Shown here: positions 30,395 through 42,115 of the stretch, piece after piece
How positions within the stretch are numbered: the first letter of the stretch is position 1
Layout: the number at the start of each line of letters is the position of its first letter
NCBI GenBank assembly: GCA_029961685.1
Contig: JARWKL010000009.1
Location: 27,522,208-27,586,207, forward strand
From: Aristolochia californica
Taxonomy: Eukaryota; Streptophyta; Magnoliopsida; Piperales; Aristolochiaceae
DNA: 64,000 nt
Direction of reading: 5' to 3'
The notes under the pieces: generated by a model
The model's input: the letters and a program-made list of their open reading frames with translations, nothing else
Database searches by the model: none
What the model was told of the DNA's origin: nothing
Made by a program: the position numbers and the translations under genes

Positions 30395-32205
30395 GATGTT
30401 GCTTCCACACTTACTACATCAGTGATTAATTCAGTCACCAAATCGAGAGCTAGCCATATTAAACTAGCTAATTAGCAGCCAATGACATGAGTATCCTATT
30501 TCTAAATATAGTCCATGTTTAGAGATGTAATTGCAGAATGAAACCGATTCTAAAAGGCAAGATACAAAAATCAAAGGCAAAGCTTGAGGCTAGATCAGTT
30601 TTAGCTTTAATGGTTTTTACTGAGTGATAGGCTGATGGAGACTGCTCACTTCATAAAGGGATAAATACACCGAGTGCTGCTCCAACATGTTGTTAATATG
30701 TTGCAAGGATTTCTCATAACCAGAGAAGAAACACACGTTTTGAATATGATCCTAGATCAAAATCTCCTTATATAGATGCGTCTGTAATTTTTAACATTAA
30801 ATCGAGTAACTACTTTTTTGAGAAGTTGTCATAATTCAGAATAGGAACACTTTTTTTATTTGACAAATAAGTCAAAGAAAAGTTTCTAAAAATAAGATGA
30901 TCTTCTAAAGTTTTTTTTCTAGATATTGTAAGTTAACGAACAAAAAATTTCCAAGGATAGATCATGAGATACTTTCCAAATAGGGTTGATCAATAACAAC
31001 AACTTAAAAAGTGAAGCAAAAAAATTCGGATCTTTGCATGCAATAGGATACCAACATGACCTTTGATCATCCAATGTGAATATCTCCTTAAATATAGATC
31101 AGACTGACATGAAATTTACTCCTTATGAAATTAGACTTAAATACCGTTCATCCAAGAATAACTTATCATAAAAAAATATGTTTCTTTTGATATACATAAT
31201 CTGATAGATTTTGGACTCTGCAATTTGGCCGAACTGAGTATTTTTTTCTTATTTGGCTAGCATGACCATTGACTCTTCCAAGATCGATATCTGCATCTAA
31301 AAAACTCAGATAGAGATTTAGTTGAATAGGTAAGAAAATAGACTTACAAATATTTTTTTTGATATAAAATTTCGTTCTTCATGGCATAAAATGGCTCAAA
31401 AGTTAAAGCTTTCTACTGTTGCACGAAACGTTTCTGCTATTTGAACTTTGCCACTTCAAATGTCGATTTCTCTTTCTAGAAAAAAAATGATTTCAACGAT
31501 TATTTTTTAGTTGAAAAATATACTCAAAGATCATTCCGATGGTATATAATTTTCTCCGTGAAAAATATTGTAAGAGAGTAAAACATCCAATGGAAAATAG
31601 GAATTGGGAAAGAAGACTTAAAGAAAAATGAGAAACTTCTCTTTTTTCCTTTTCTTTTCTTCCTCCCTTTCTTCTCAATCTTCTTCTCTTTTTCCATCTC
31701 AGATCTTAGCCCACTCTAATTCCATGTTAAAATTTAAGATTCTATGATGTATAATCGAAGTAGAAGATGATTAAGGGGTGAGAAGAAGAAGGAGAGTTGT
31801 GGAGAAAAGGTTCAGGATAAGAAGAAGAAGAGTGACGAATTTGGAGAAGGAGAAAAAGGTTGGAGAATTAGGAATGTGGAGTTAGTCCAAACCCTCCCCA
31901 TTAAGCTCTAGTGATTGTGGAGTGGACTTTGATGATAATGAAGATAGGGGTTCCTCCCCCAATTATCTTGTGTAATAGAAATTTTCTCTCATCCACCACG
32001 TCAGTTCTCTTAGCTGGCCGATTAAACCAACAAATCTAACTGAGTCCCCTGGGTTTTCTCCTTTCCCCAGGTTTTATTGACCTATAACTTGGACAAGGGA
32101 CTGCAACTGAACACGGTTCAACTGGTTCGTCCAATCCTGATTTTATAATACTTGTTTGAATAAACAAATGTCATTGAAAAAAAATAAAAAGTAAGATCGT
32201 CGGAG
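30395..32205 (+). repeat. segmental duplication, copy upstream of RDR6
   Basis: Co-linear with 55095-56920 over about 1.8 kb, beginning GATGTTGCTTCCACACTTAC and ending AGTAAGATCGTC(G/A)GAGAGGG. It contains part of the LARD, its truncated LTR and 300 bp of other flank. In the other copy the next sequence is not the RDR6 upstream region but sequence from downstream of RDR6. Confidence 0.85.
31725..31910 (-). repeat. 5' LTR of LARD type P, truncated
   Basis: Starts TGTTAAAATTTAAGATTCTA next to the primer site. It is homologous to 29100-29290 (TGATGTATAATC, GAGAGTTGTGGAGA, AGTCCAAACCCTCC). Homology stops near 31910. Confidence 0.65.
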
Positions 32206-32221
32206 AGGGAGTTCCCGCACA

Positions 32222-32337
32222 ACTGTTCCCACAGTATCATACTTGCACCCGAAGAAAAAGATGAAAAACAAAAAGCACGACTGTTCCCACAGTATCATAC
32301 TTGCACCCTAAGAAAAAGATGAAAAACAAAAAGCACG
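32222..32337 (+). repeat. 58-bp tandem duplication
   Basis: Two adjacent units (32222-32279, 32280-32337), each ACTGTTCCCACAGTATCATA.. to ..AACAAAAAGCACG, nearly identical. They mark the edge between the repeat-rich left flank and the RDR6 upstream region. Confidence 0.9.
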
Positions 32338-33370
32338 CCTTCACGTACAGAAAAAAAGCACAAGGAACATACCTTCCACACTAAGCAAGGCAGCATCAGT
32401 ATGACAGTATGCCTTTGAAGAGCCTCTGCAACTTGGTGTTTTCTGCATTTTGATCTGCCTTTTCCACGTAAGGAAGGTTCTTCTAGTAGAGAGGGAACTT
32501 TTCTCCCTCAGACAAGTTTTGATCCTAAATTTTCACGATCGAGCTGCTTGGCTGTCTGTCTGCGTTGCTCATATTAATTCATAAGTGCAGACTGCGCCAG
32601 TTGGCTTGAGGGATTTTCCTGTACGTTCCTGACGCAGGTGATTAGGGTCCTCTATTTTAAGGAACGCAGGAGATTAGTGTTCTCTATTTTGGTTTCATCC
32701 TCAAATCGAATTGTAAGAAGTTAATAAAATGTTGCAATTTTGAGCTTAACGTAGCATTTCATCTTTTTCTTACTTTTATATTCTGTTACTGATATGTTTC
32801 CCTATTATTATTGATATTTCTTCAAAAAAAAATTTTGTTCGCTTCCCCGTTTTTTATGGATTACTTAATGGATTCTATTTTGCGTTTTCTTCATCGACAG
32901 TATGGCATCTTTTTATCTGCTCATACTTTACATTTTTACTTTCCGTGCCGTCCTCCTTATTGATTTATAGTTTCTTGAAGAAACGAACCAAAACTTGGGT
33001 TACTGAGAAGATCGTTTAGATGGTATCATTGATCTTGTTTAAAATTTAAATAACTTGGGCTATGAGAACATACGTTATGTTATCAGAGTTGTTAAAGATT
33101 CGAAGATCTAATTATTGATTTTATTAAACCGAAGCGAATGAATATTATATCTGATTTCATGTGTTACTTTTCTATTTCATCTGGTATAACTGGTTTTGTT
33201 TTTACGAAAATTCTGGTTCACTCTATCTTGCATACTTTTTTCAGTTTTAGATAAACTTTTCTTTCCTAATTTTGTTCTAAAGTCTGCCTCTTAAGCCAAA
33301 TATTTGGTGGATTTGACAGAATTCAAGTTCAAATATTTAAAGAGAAATTTTCTTCGTTTGTTATAAAAGA
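32338..33370 (+). promoter_or_regulatory. RDR6 upstream and 5' untranslated region
   Basis: About 1 kb with no transposon match seen, directly upstream of the RDR6 start codon. A possible 5'-UTR intron could run from CAG|GTGATT near 32637 to TTGACAG at 33321, as the intervening sequence is T-rich with many upstream ATGs. This intron and any promoter placement are inference; no clear TATA box was fixed. Confidence 0.4.
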
Positions 33371-36300
33371 ATGGGGTCGGAGGAGAATTCAAGCGAGGCA
33401 AAAGCACCAGTTGTTACTCAAGCCAGTTTTGGTGGATTTGACCGAAGCATATCTGCAAAAGATCTATGTGACTTCTTAGAAAAAGAGGTTGGTATGATTT
33501 GGAGATGTAGATTGAAGAAATCATGGACCCCGCCAGAATCTTTTCCAAACTTTGAAGCTGACACATCTAAAGTCAAACCGATGAATGACTATCAGAAGGT
33601 TGAACCCCATGCATTTGTTCATTTTGTATCTCCTGAGACTGCAAACAAGGCCTATATTGATGCAGGCCGCTCTGCCCTTATGCTCAACGGCCGCCCACTT
33701 AAAGTCCGTTTGGGGATGGAGGGTTCCTTCGGTGTTAAACGGAGGATTGCCGATCCATACAAATTCTCCAATGTAACCTTTGAAATTGGAAGTATGTTTC
33801 AAGCCAATGAGTTTTGGGCTGCTTGGAAGGGGACTGATCTGGGAATAGACTTCCTTATTGACCCATTTGATGATACTTGTAAGATCTTGCTTACAAGGGA
33901 GACTGCCTTTTCTTTCAAGTCTAGACATGAGCAGGCCGTGATTAAATGCAATTTCAAGTTGGAGTTCATGGTGAGGGACATTCTCCGAATGAAGCATTAC
34001 TCTGTGGGAAGTCAATTTGCACTGCTTCTAGAGTTCATGTCGTCTCCTTTTGTTTATTATCGTACATCAGATGATGATATATACGATACAGTTCCATTTA
34101 ATCTGTTGGATGATGAAGATCCCTGGATCAGGACAACAGATTTCACCTCTAGTGGAGCAATTGGGAGGTGCAACACTTACAAGATCTCCTTTTCACCCCG
34201 CTTTGATGGTAAATTGAAGAATGCTATGGCTTACCTAAGACAGCGGAAAATTGCTGAAGATTGGCCTAATCTTCAGCTTGTTGCTCGGGATGAGGCTGAG
34301 TATGGTTGCCCTATGTCAAATGTTTTCTACCATGTCCCTTGCAAGGAAGGAATAAGCTTTGATGTTTTGTTCTTGGTTAATTGTTTGGTGCACAGTGGCA
34401 TCATCAATCGGCATCAGCTCTCTGAAGCCTTTTTTGGGCTATTAAGAAATCACACACCAGAGCTGAATGTGGTGGCATTAAGGCAAATCTGCTCTTATAA
34501 ACGTCCTATATTTGATGCTTGTAAAAGTTTGACAAGTATACAAGAGTGGCTGATAAAGAACCCTAAGCTTATCAAGACTTCTCAGATTCCTGATGGAAGT
34601 GTTGAGGTAAGGAGGTTGATTATAACACCCACAAAAGCATATTGTCTTCCTTCAGTGGTAGAGCTTTCAAATAGGGTTCTGCGGAGGTACAAAGATGTGG
34701 CAGATAGATTTTTAAGGGTCACATTTACAGATGAAGCCATGCAGAAAATGAATAATAATTCTCTTAACTTTTTTGTTGCTCCAATTGTTAGGGACATCAC
34801 TTCGAATTTCTTCCTACAGAAAACAACAATATTTAGAAGGGTGAAGAGCATTTTGAGTGAAGGGTTTCCTTTATGTGGGCGGAAGTACTTCTTCCTGGCT
34901 TTTTCGTCAAATCAACTACGGGATCAGTCTGCTTGGTTTTTTGCAGATGACGATAAGACAAAAGTGTCTTCCATTTGGAGGTGGATGGGAAAGTTCACCG
35001 ATAAGAACGTAGCAAAAAATGCTGCAAGGATGGGCCTTTGCTTCTCATCTACAATTGCCACTGTGAATGTTCCATCTGAGAGGGTGAACTCAATCCCTGA
35101 TATTAAGAGAAATGGCTTTGTGTTTTCAGATGGCGTAGGAAAAATCTCAATGGATCTCGCTGTTGTAGTTGCAGAAAAATTGCAATTAATCCCTGATCCA
35201 CCCTCTGCTTATCAGATCAGATATGCAGGCTATAAGGGTGTTATTGCATGTTGGCCAGGAAATAATGATGGATACCATCTCTCCTTGAGACCAAGCATGG
35301 ACAAATTCCGTTCTAACCACAGAATGCTTGAAGTGGTCTCATGGTCTTACTTCCAGCCTGGGTTCTTAAACCGTCAAATTGTCACATTACTTTCAGCCTT
35401 GGGTGTCCCTGACGATGTTTTTGAGAAAATGCAGGATAGGATGCTTTTTAAGCTGAACAAGATTCTTGAGAATGCTGATGTAGCATACGAGGTTCTAACT
35501 ACTTCATGTGCTCAGCATGGCAATAATGCAGCCATGATGTTAAGTGCTGGTTTCAGGCCTCAAACTGAGCCTTATCTCAGAGGTATGCTCTCTTGTCTGT
35601 GGTCTGCCCAGGTAGGGGACCTTTTACACAAGGCTAGGATCTTTGTACCATTGGGGAGATGGTTGCTAGGTTGCTTGGATGAACTTGGGGTACTTGAACA
35701 CGGACAGTGCTTTGTCCAAGTATCCAACCCTTTACTAGAGAAGTCTTTCAATAAGCATGGTTCAAGATTTTCAGGTTTGAAAAATAATGCGAAAGTGATC
35801 ATTGGGACTCTGGTAATAGCAAAGAATCCTTGTCTTCACCCAGGAGATATTCGGATTCTGGAAGCTGTTGACGCTCCTGGGTTGCATCATCTAGTTGACT
35901 GTTTGGTCTTCCCTCAGAAAGGTGATCGGCCTCATACAGATGAAGCATCTGGAAGTGACCTAGATGGGGACCTTTACTTTGTAACATGGGATGAAAACCT
36001 TATTCCTCCAGGCAAGAAGAGCTGGCCACCAATGGACTATTCCAGTGGGGAAGTCAAAGAATTGCGACGCCGTGTGAAGCCTCAGATGACACATCAGGTA
36101 AAAGAGCAATGAGTTGCTTCTTTTGTGCTGTTTCAAATTTCTTTTCTCTATGTAGTCTTGCACTTTTCAGACATAGAAACTGCATGAATAGTTAAGGGTG
36201 CTAAATTGATTATAAGTTTCTTGTCGTCTTTGAAACTAGGCGTGGGTGTATCCTTTATGTTGAATTTGATGGAAGAATTTGGCTCCCTTCTGACACACTT

Positions 36301-37186
36301 GCTATCTGCTTAACAGGACATGGTAAACTTTTTTCTCCAGTACATGGTAACTGACAGCATAGGTGTCATATCCAATGCCCACGTTGTGCATGCTGACCTA
36401 AGTGACTCTGGAGCCTTAGATGAGAAATGCCTCAAATTGGCAGAGCTGGCAGCTTGTGCAGTAGACTTTCCCAAAACTGGCAAGGTCATCAATATGCCTC
36501 AACATCTGAAACCCAAGGTGTATCCTGACTTCATGGAAAAGCATGAGTTCCAAAGCTACAGGTCCGACAAAGTCTTGGGAAGGCTCTATCGCAAAACTAA
36601 AGATGTATACAATGAAGATACCCCATTGATGGAACATAATTCTCCTTCGGACATATCTTATGATACAGATCTTCAGGTGCAAGGTTCTGAAGATTTTCTT
36701 TGGGATGCATGGGACAAGAAATGCTCTTATGATGGGGCACTAAATGCTCTTTTGGGACAGTACAAGGTAAATTATGAGGAGGAGGTTGTGACTGGTCACG
36801 TTTGGTCCATGCCCAAATACAGCAGCAGAAAGCAAGGGGATCTCAAGGAAAGGTTAAAACGTGCTTATACTGCGCTTCGTAAAGAGTCCAGGCACTATTT
36901 TGAGGCAATTGGACCTGGATATGACGAGCTCACTGAGGATGAGAGGAACGCCATTTTCGAACGGAAGGCTTCCGCATGGTACCAAGTGACCTATCACCCT
37001 GAATGGATAAAGAGATCCATTGATTCCAAAGTACCAGATGGAGACAATGTACCTGTCAGGCTTAGTTTTGCTTGGATTGCTGCTGATTACTTGGTCCGCA
37101 TCAAGGTCAGAACTCTAGATTTGAAAAAGGTAGATAACTCAAGACCAATTAATGTACTTGCTAACTACATCTCAGAAAGGATATAA
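33371..37186 (+). CDS. RDR6: RNA-dependent RNA polymerase 6 (SGS2/SDE1), intact, two coding exons
   Basis: Copies single-stranded RNA into dsRNA for DCL4/DCL2 dicing. It acts with SGS3 in cytoplasmic granules to make tasiRNAs and secondary siRNAs against viruses, transgenes and transposon RNAs. Exon 1 is 33371-36097 (909 codons) and exon 2 is 36317-37186 (289 codons plus TAA), 1198 residues, about the normal length. An RRM-like N-terminus (about residues 14-115: FGGFDRSISAKDLCDFLEKE, HAFVHFVSP) precedes the RdRP domain. The catalytic D-L-D-G-D is at residues 863-867 (35957-35971). Conserved blocks include DDDIYDTVP, CGRKYFFLAF, GFVFSDGVGKIS, QIRYAGYKGV, GMLSCLWSAQ, KNPCLHPGD, FPQKGDRPH and TGHVWSMPKY. 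No stop or frameshift is seen, and the ATG at 33371 gives the family start MGSE. RDR6 rather than RDR1/2 is supported along the whole length. It is the only apparently functional gene here. Confidence 0.97.
36098..36316 (+). other. RDR6 intron, phase 0, 219 bp
   Basis: Donor CAG|GTAAAAG after codon 909 (..M-T-H-Q), acceptor TTAACAG|GACATG. Reading on from exon 1 past 36097 meets a TGA at 36110. Removing the intron joins T-H-Q to D-M-V-N-F-F, which fits the family. A single intron shortly after the catalytic motif is the usual RDR6 structure. Confidence 0.93.
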
Positions 37187-38219
37187 TGAGTTTACTCATG
37201 ATTCTTTCTACAAACTCAGCAAGGCCACTCTGCCAATTTATTATGTCCCCTCTTACTAGTAAATCGTCTGGGTTGCAATTGTTTGAGCAACAATAGGCAG
37301 GTTTTCTTTTTTAGGATAAAAATGGAGTATCTCATGTGGAGATAATATGTTTTTTATGTAAGTGGTGTGGACATAGTTATCTATTGTGTTATAATTATGA
37401 ACTCGTTTGTCATTGTCTGACTTGAAGGGATTGATTGTGAGTGAATCTTCAGGTTATGGCATGTTGCAATGTTCTTTTTTATAAATATTTTCTCGAAAAA
37501 TTAGAGTTTGATTCATAGTTATTTTATTAATAGTTTGATTAATATTTATTTTTATTAGTAGCTTAATTTTAGCTTAATCTAATAAATTAGATTTGGCCAC
37601 ACGTATCTAAAAAGCTACTAAAAAATTTTAAGACAAAAATACAATTTTATATGTCAATTGTTAAAATACGATTACTGTATTTGGTGGATTTTTAAAATAT
37701 GATGGATACAATTGTTAAAATATGATTACCATATTTCTACGACTTGTTAAAAGCTACAAAACATTCATTATAGTTAAATCTTACGTGCATGCGGAAGCAA
37801 TTAAATACAAAGTATACACAAGATTTTTAGGTGGTTTATAATCTTTTTATGGATTCTAATCCACCCCCAAAATATTTTAACACCTTATGAGTCTACTAAG
37901 TTTGGGTTGCCCTATAGTATTTACAATAGATCAACTCTAAGGCTAATTACAATGCTACCCACACTCGGATTTATGCTACTATATTGACTACAATAATACA
38001 CCTTCACATAGATTTAAAATAGCTAACTAAGTTTTAGCCTAGACACAAAAAGGAATTTTGAATAGCTAACTAGATAATCTTTCATAGTTCCACAATTAGG
38101 ATTTGCAGCACTAGTTCACTAGGCACACAAAGCCTCGACCCATAATGAGATTACCAATACCTCTTGCCTGCACAATAACTTGTGGCTTACAATAGTAGGA
38201 GAAAGGTTTCTTAGCCTTC
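37158..38219 (+). repeat. segmental duplication, RDR6 3' end and downstream flank (copy A)
   Basis: Starts inside the last RDR6 codons and is co-linear with 47138-48366. The part from about 37925 is also present at 56941-57261. 37790-38219 (TGCATGCGGAAGCAATTAA.., ACACAAGATTTTTAGGTGG..) looks like a reversed Copia LTR. 37187-37500 is the presumed 3' UTR and flank. Copy A lacks about 30 bp seen in copy B near 47240. Confidence 0.85.
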
Positions 38220-38868
38220 TGTTGGTCTAAGTTCACCTCCATCTATATTTTGATGATAACAAAGTTTAACCATGTTTATACTATTTTGTATTCAAGCATT
38301 TTATATGCAACTCCTTCAAGAAACAAAGATTAAGGTCTACACAAAGAACAGACAGAGCTCAATGCAAGACCTTGAGCTCAACCGTATGTCAAGTCATCTT
38401 GAAGAAGCACCCACAAGTGAATAAATGAACATTTGAAGACTAGAGTTTAGGCTACATAGAAATATCTCAAAAACTTTAGTCATGTAAAGAAGACAATACA
38501 AAAGACTTCGAAGAGACTTCGAAGCTTTAGGCATTTTTCTCACAATCATGTTTAACCTATGCATTATGAAGCTTGCTTTAAACTTGCCAAACCCCTTAGC
38601 TACATCATCATCATGCTTAAAATCAAACTTTTGTAATCTAGCAAAAAGCATGATCGATCGATCAACATGGGCTTGATTGATCATACAAAATGCAGTTTGG
38701 TAAAAGTACATAAAGCATGAACGGATAACTGCCATTTTGAGCTTTAAAGCATTATTGATTATTACCCTGTTCTATGATCGATCATCTAGAACACTACCTA
38801 GCCAGCTCCATAAAGTATGATCAATCAAATTAACTGGATTGATCGGTCAATCGACCTTTTCCTACAAG
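38220..38868 (+). repeat. SIRE-type Copia LTR fragment (type M, copy A)
   Basis: Begins TGTTGGTCTAAGTTCACCTC..TTTTGATGATAACAAAG, the start of the LTRs at 48367 and 57262. It breaks off after TCAATCGACCTTTT and joins CCTACAAGGATAAATAAC, which in copy B is at 50388, so about 1.4 kb is missing here or was added there. Confidence 0.8.
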
Positions 38869-39173
38869 GATAAATAACATTTGCTATTACTTTGTTAGTT
38901 ATCTTTTGGTCATGCATAGAAACTAACTAATTACATATTCATCATTGAGAACCGTACGGATTTTTAATTGGTCACTGAGAATACTGTGCATCTGAAATGA
39001 ACTCCATCTTTTTACAAGGGTGGTTGCGGTCACATTATATGTAGATATTTGTATCTACATTCAAGCTCAAGTCAAATTTGTATGCTTATTACATGATTAT
39101 GCGCAGGGCTATAACATTTAATTTAAATTGATCTGGTTTATGTTTATTGCATACAAACCAAAAGGATTAAGAA

Positions 39174-41542
39174 ATGACAACAATTGTAAGATGTATTCCT
39201 ACAAAATTTTACAAGATAGTCACATCCCTAAAATTAAGTGAGGTTGTAATGCAAGCATTCCAGAAAATGCCATTTGGTTGTCTCCTCAAAATTGGTGATC
39301 ATTCCACTTAAGAGGCTTTATTTGGTGAGTTGATTAAAAGGTTTCACTGCGAGCCAACTTCCTTCATGGTCACCAAACATAATATAAAATTCTTAGACCA
39401 AGAAGTCACCATGATGCTAGGGCTAAAGTTGCATGTATTCCAATTGAATGACAAAGAAATGATGATATGTCTCAATTTCTAAAAGATTTTATTGATGGTG
39501 TAGAAAAATTGTACCGCCTATCAATTGTGAATAAGTTGGGAGAGGTAGTTTCGTAGGGTGGGGATGATTCTTCTAAAAACATTGTAAAATTTTTAGTTGC
39601 CCTCACCTTGGATCACATCGTATTTGATCAAGCAAACTGCAAGACTCCCATGCCATTGTACAAATATGTGGATGGTTTATCAAAGTTGGATACCTATGGC
39701 TGGGGTGCTATAGTGCATCAATTCACAATACACCATCTTTGTGAATACATAGTATAAAATAAAAAAAGATGCATATCAGGATGCACATTGGTGCTCAATG
39801 TAAGTCCTTTGACCAATTTATAAATACATAGTTAAATTTATTGATGTTACTTTGCATTAATATTTTAAGCTATCATTTAATAAGTTTTGTTTTATGAGCA
39901 TGTGCTTCTATTGAGCACTCATAGGTCTTATTAAAATGAATTGATTGTTACATCTTAGATGATTTAGGTGCCTCAAAAAGATGAAGTGATCATGCAGTTA
40001 CAAGAGTAAGTTGATCATTTGAAATGCTTCTCAAGGTATGGGAAGTGGTAGGGGATGAAGAGGCCATTATTCATTGGCTAGGCAGCATTGCAATAGAAAT
40101 GAAACCATTTTGTATGGGTCTTCAACCACTTCCCTACACTTGTGTAACAAAGCCTAGCCTGAACATGCAGTCACCATACGTTGTTTACATGAGGAAGGGT
40201 AAGGGTACTAAGGGAAGAAGGAGAAAAAAAGGAAGGACATGGGAAGAAAAGATAGGAAAATGAAGGAGAGGGGAGTAAAGGAGAGGGAATGAAGGTAGAT
40301 GGGAAGAAAGGGGCCGGAAAAGAAGTGAGGAAGAAGGAAGAAGGGAAAAAGACAAAGGGGAAGAAAAGAGTTGGAAAGGAAGCTGAGTGGAGGAACATAG
40401 AGGGAAAGAAGTAGATGACAAGAAGGGAGAAGGACACGGGGCAAGGGAAATTGTAGTGATACATGAGGTCAAAAGTGTTATAGGCATGTTGCATTTATAG
40501 ACCATGGCATAAAAATTATTGAAGAGGACCTACGAGAATTAGCATCTTAAGAGAAAGTCAAAGCCTACCTTGGTTTAGAAATAAAATAAAATCTCCACCC
40601 CTCTTTAAATGTTTGTTGTAGCTACCAATGCTGCCTTGAAATTGCTGATGAGGGTAACATGGAAATTGGTTGATGACGCATGTATTAGCATTGAGAGCAT
40701 CGATGGAATTGTGAGCCATCAGAAAGAGTTGAGTAATGAGGCAAGCATAATCATTGGATAATTCTGAACTTTTATAAGGTCTTGGTTGACAATCTAAGTA
40801 AAAGGGTTAGGTGTTCACACGTCTCATATAGGACATCATATTTTGGGGTGCATTGCTTCAAAAGTGGAATGATGAAAATGTGTACTTTAATCCAGACTTG
40901 TTGGTTATTCATGTAAATGAAATTAGCCTTTTGTGCTTCATTAGTGATGTAATTTGTGGGTGTAATGAAATCATATTTTGATAGTTGAAGTTTTATTTAC
41001 TTAATGAGGAACCAAATATAGAAGGAAACAAAACATTGTTATCGTGCCTCAATAACTTCAGTGTGGAGGAGTACAAAGGCACAAAGAGTAATTAGGCCTA
41101 TTCTTGCAAACTATTATTGGTTATTGCTTGTCATCTTCATTAAGAACCGTGTTTTCACATTGTCGAAGAAGGGTCACCTTCAAGATGTTGAGCCAATGGT
41201 AAGTTAATTTTTCTACTTTATTCATTTATCAAGGCTGCACAATGCACATCTAATTTGTATTTGTTTTGGAAAGGTCACTTATATTTCTGGATCATCTTAG
41301 AGATCAACATGGGTTAGTAGATGTTATCCAATGGCCTTTATAGTTCAACACACAAAAGTGTATGGAAAGAAGGGTAAATATTTACTCTAGTACGACAATA
41401 GAAAGCTATTTTATATGTTTACACTGTTTCTAACTACTACTAGGTCCTATAGGTATGATTGTGGTGTATATGTCACATTGTACAAGTACTACCTATTACT
41501 TGGAATAAGTTTCAATTTGACTCCGGTATTTAATTATGTATA
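39174..41542 (+). pseudogene. plant-mobile-domain/Ulp1 (C48) protease-like gene, degenerate (copy A)
   Basis: MTTIVRCIPTKFYKIVTSLK and FGCLLKIGDHS..EALFGELIKRF, then DQEVTMMLGLKLHV, resemble the plant-mobile-domain fold of transposon-linked proteins. VALTLDHIVFDQA and PLYKYVDGLSKLDTYGWGAIVHQF (39600-39725) continue it. A Lys/Glu-rich linker (40190-40440) separates this from a C-terminal Ulp1-like part: YYWLLLVIFIKNRVFTL (about 41110-41155) and Y-D-C-G-V-Y-V-T-L-Y (about 41450), where D-C-G would hold the catalytic cysteine. Stops (e.g. 39309, 39721) break it. Proteins of this pattern are usually spread by Mutator-like elements; I saw no terminal inverted repeats. Identification is by motif pattern only. 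Confidence 0.5.
40190..40442 (+). repeat. polypurine (GA-rich) tract, about 250 bp
   Basis: Almost pure A/G on the + strand (GAGGAAGGGTAAGGG.., GGAAGAAAAGATAGG..). It encodes a Lys/Gly/Glu-rich linker in the Ulp1-like pseudogene. It is absent from copy B. Confidence 0.9.
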
Positions 41543-41557
41543 GTGAAATTGTATTTT

Positions 41558-41895
41558 TGTTGAATTTTTGGAAAAGAAAAAAATTTCACTAACTTGATGT
41601 AATTTGAGTACAATGAGCCTCTATTTATAATAGATGAAACAAGTAGAATCCAATTACAATTAAAATACCCTTGTACCAGTTACAGCCAAAGTTAAACACT
41701 AAAGATAAGATGTAGAACAATTGAACAACTAAACATAAATAGAAGACTAACATAACTAAAAAATCATTAACTAAGACTCATCTACGAGACTTCCTCTTGT
41801 GATATTCCTATAAGACTCTTCCATAATAATTTTAGCTTTGTGAGACTTCTTGTTGTGATAGTCATGTAAGACTCTTCCATACATGCACTTCAATA
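41558..41895 (-). repeat. LTR type F, 3' LTR of a non-coding element
   Basis: On the minus strand from TATTGAAGTGCATG (41895) to ..CCAAAAATTCAACA (41558), 338 bp. It is preceded on the minus strand by CCACCTTGAGGGGAAG, the polypurine tract. It matches 49663-49991 and 24482-25249. Confidence 0.85.
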
Positions 41896-42115
41896 CTTCC
41901 CCTCAAGGTGGAGTTTATAACTTCAACTTGCAAGAAAAAAATTCTTTGTTTTCAATCTTCTTTTGTTGAAAAAATTCTTCATAGATGCAAAATTCTTCAT
42001 CTTTTATTCTCCCCCTTTCTTGAATTCTTTGGTCACATAAAAATTACCACGACATGTAGAATAAAATACCTCTTTCTTGTACTTCTTCTTCTTCTCCTCT
42101 TCTAGTTGGGGATTA
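41896..42115 (-). mobile_element. 3' end of a non-coding E/F-family element
   Basis: Reverse-complement match to 63820-63960 (AAGAGGTATTTTATT, CAAGAAAGGGGGAG). It adjoins LTR F. It ends at about 42115, where another LTR-like block begins. Confidence 0.65.

Larger units (their letters stand above)
29095..31910 (-). mobile_element. LARD-type non-coding LTR element (type P)
   Basis: 3' LTR at 29095-29407 with the polypurine block CAGCTTGAGGGGGAG on its internal side, a 2.3-kb interior without any recognisable protein, a primer-binding site (TGGAATTAGAGTGG, 31724 downward) and a 5' LTR from 31725 that is cut at about 31910. The interior shares the E-family leader modules (30990-31560). A degenerate second copy of its right half is at 55640-56600. 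Confidence 0.7.

Noticed and set aside
33521..34015. 164-codon minus-strand frame
   Set aside because: Antisense reading of RDR6 exon 1, with no family resemblance.
38394..38735. 113-codon minus-strand frame with relatives at 48538 and 57358
   Set aside because: All lie at the same place in type M LTRs; the frame is broken differently in each copy, so this is repeated LTR sequence, not a gene family.
40171..40505. Long minus-strand frames rich in Phe, Leu, Ser and Pro
   Set aside because: They are reverse readings of the purine tract in a pseudogene; low complexity explains the absence of stops.
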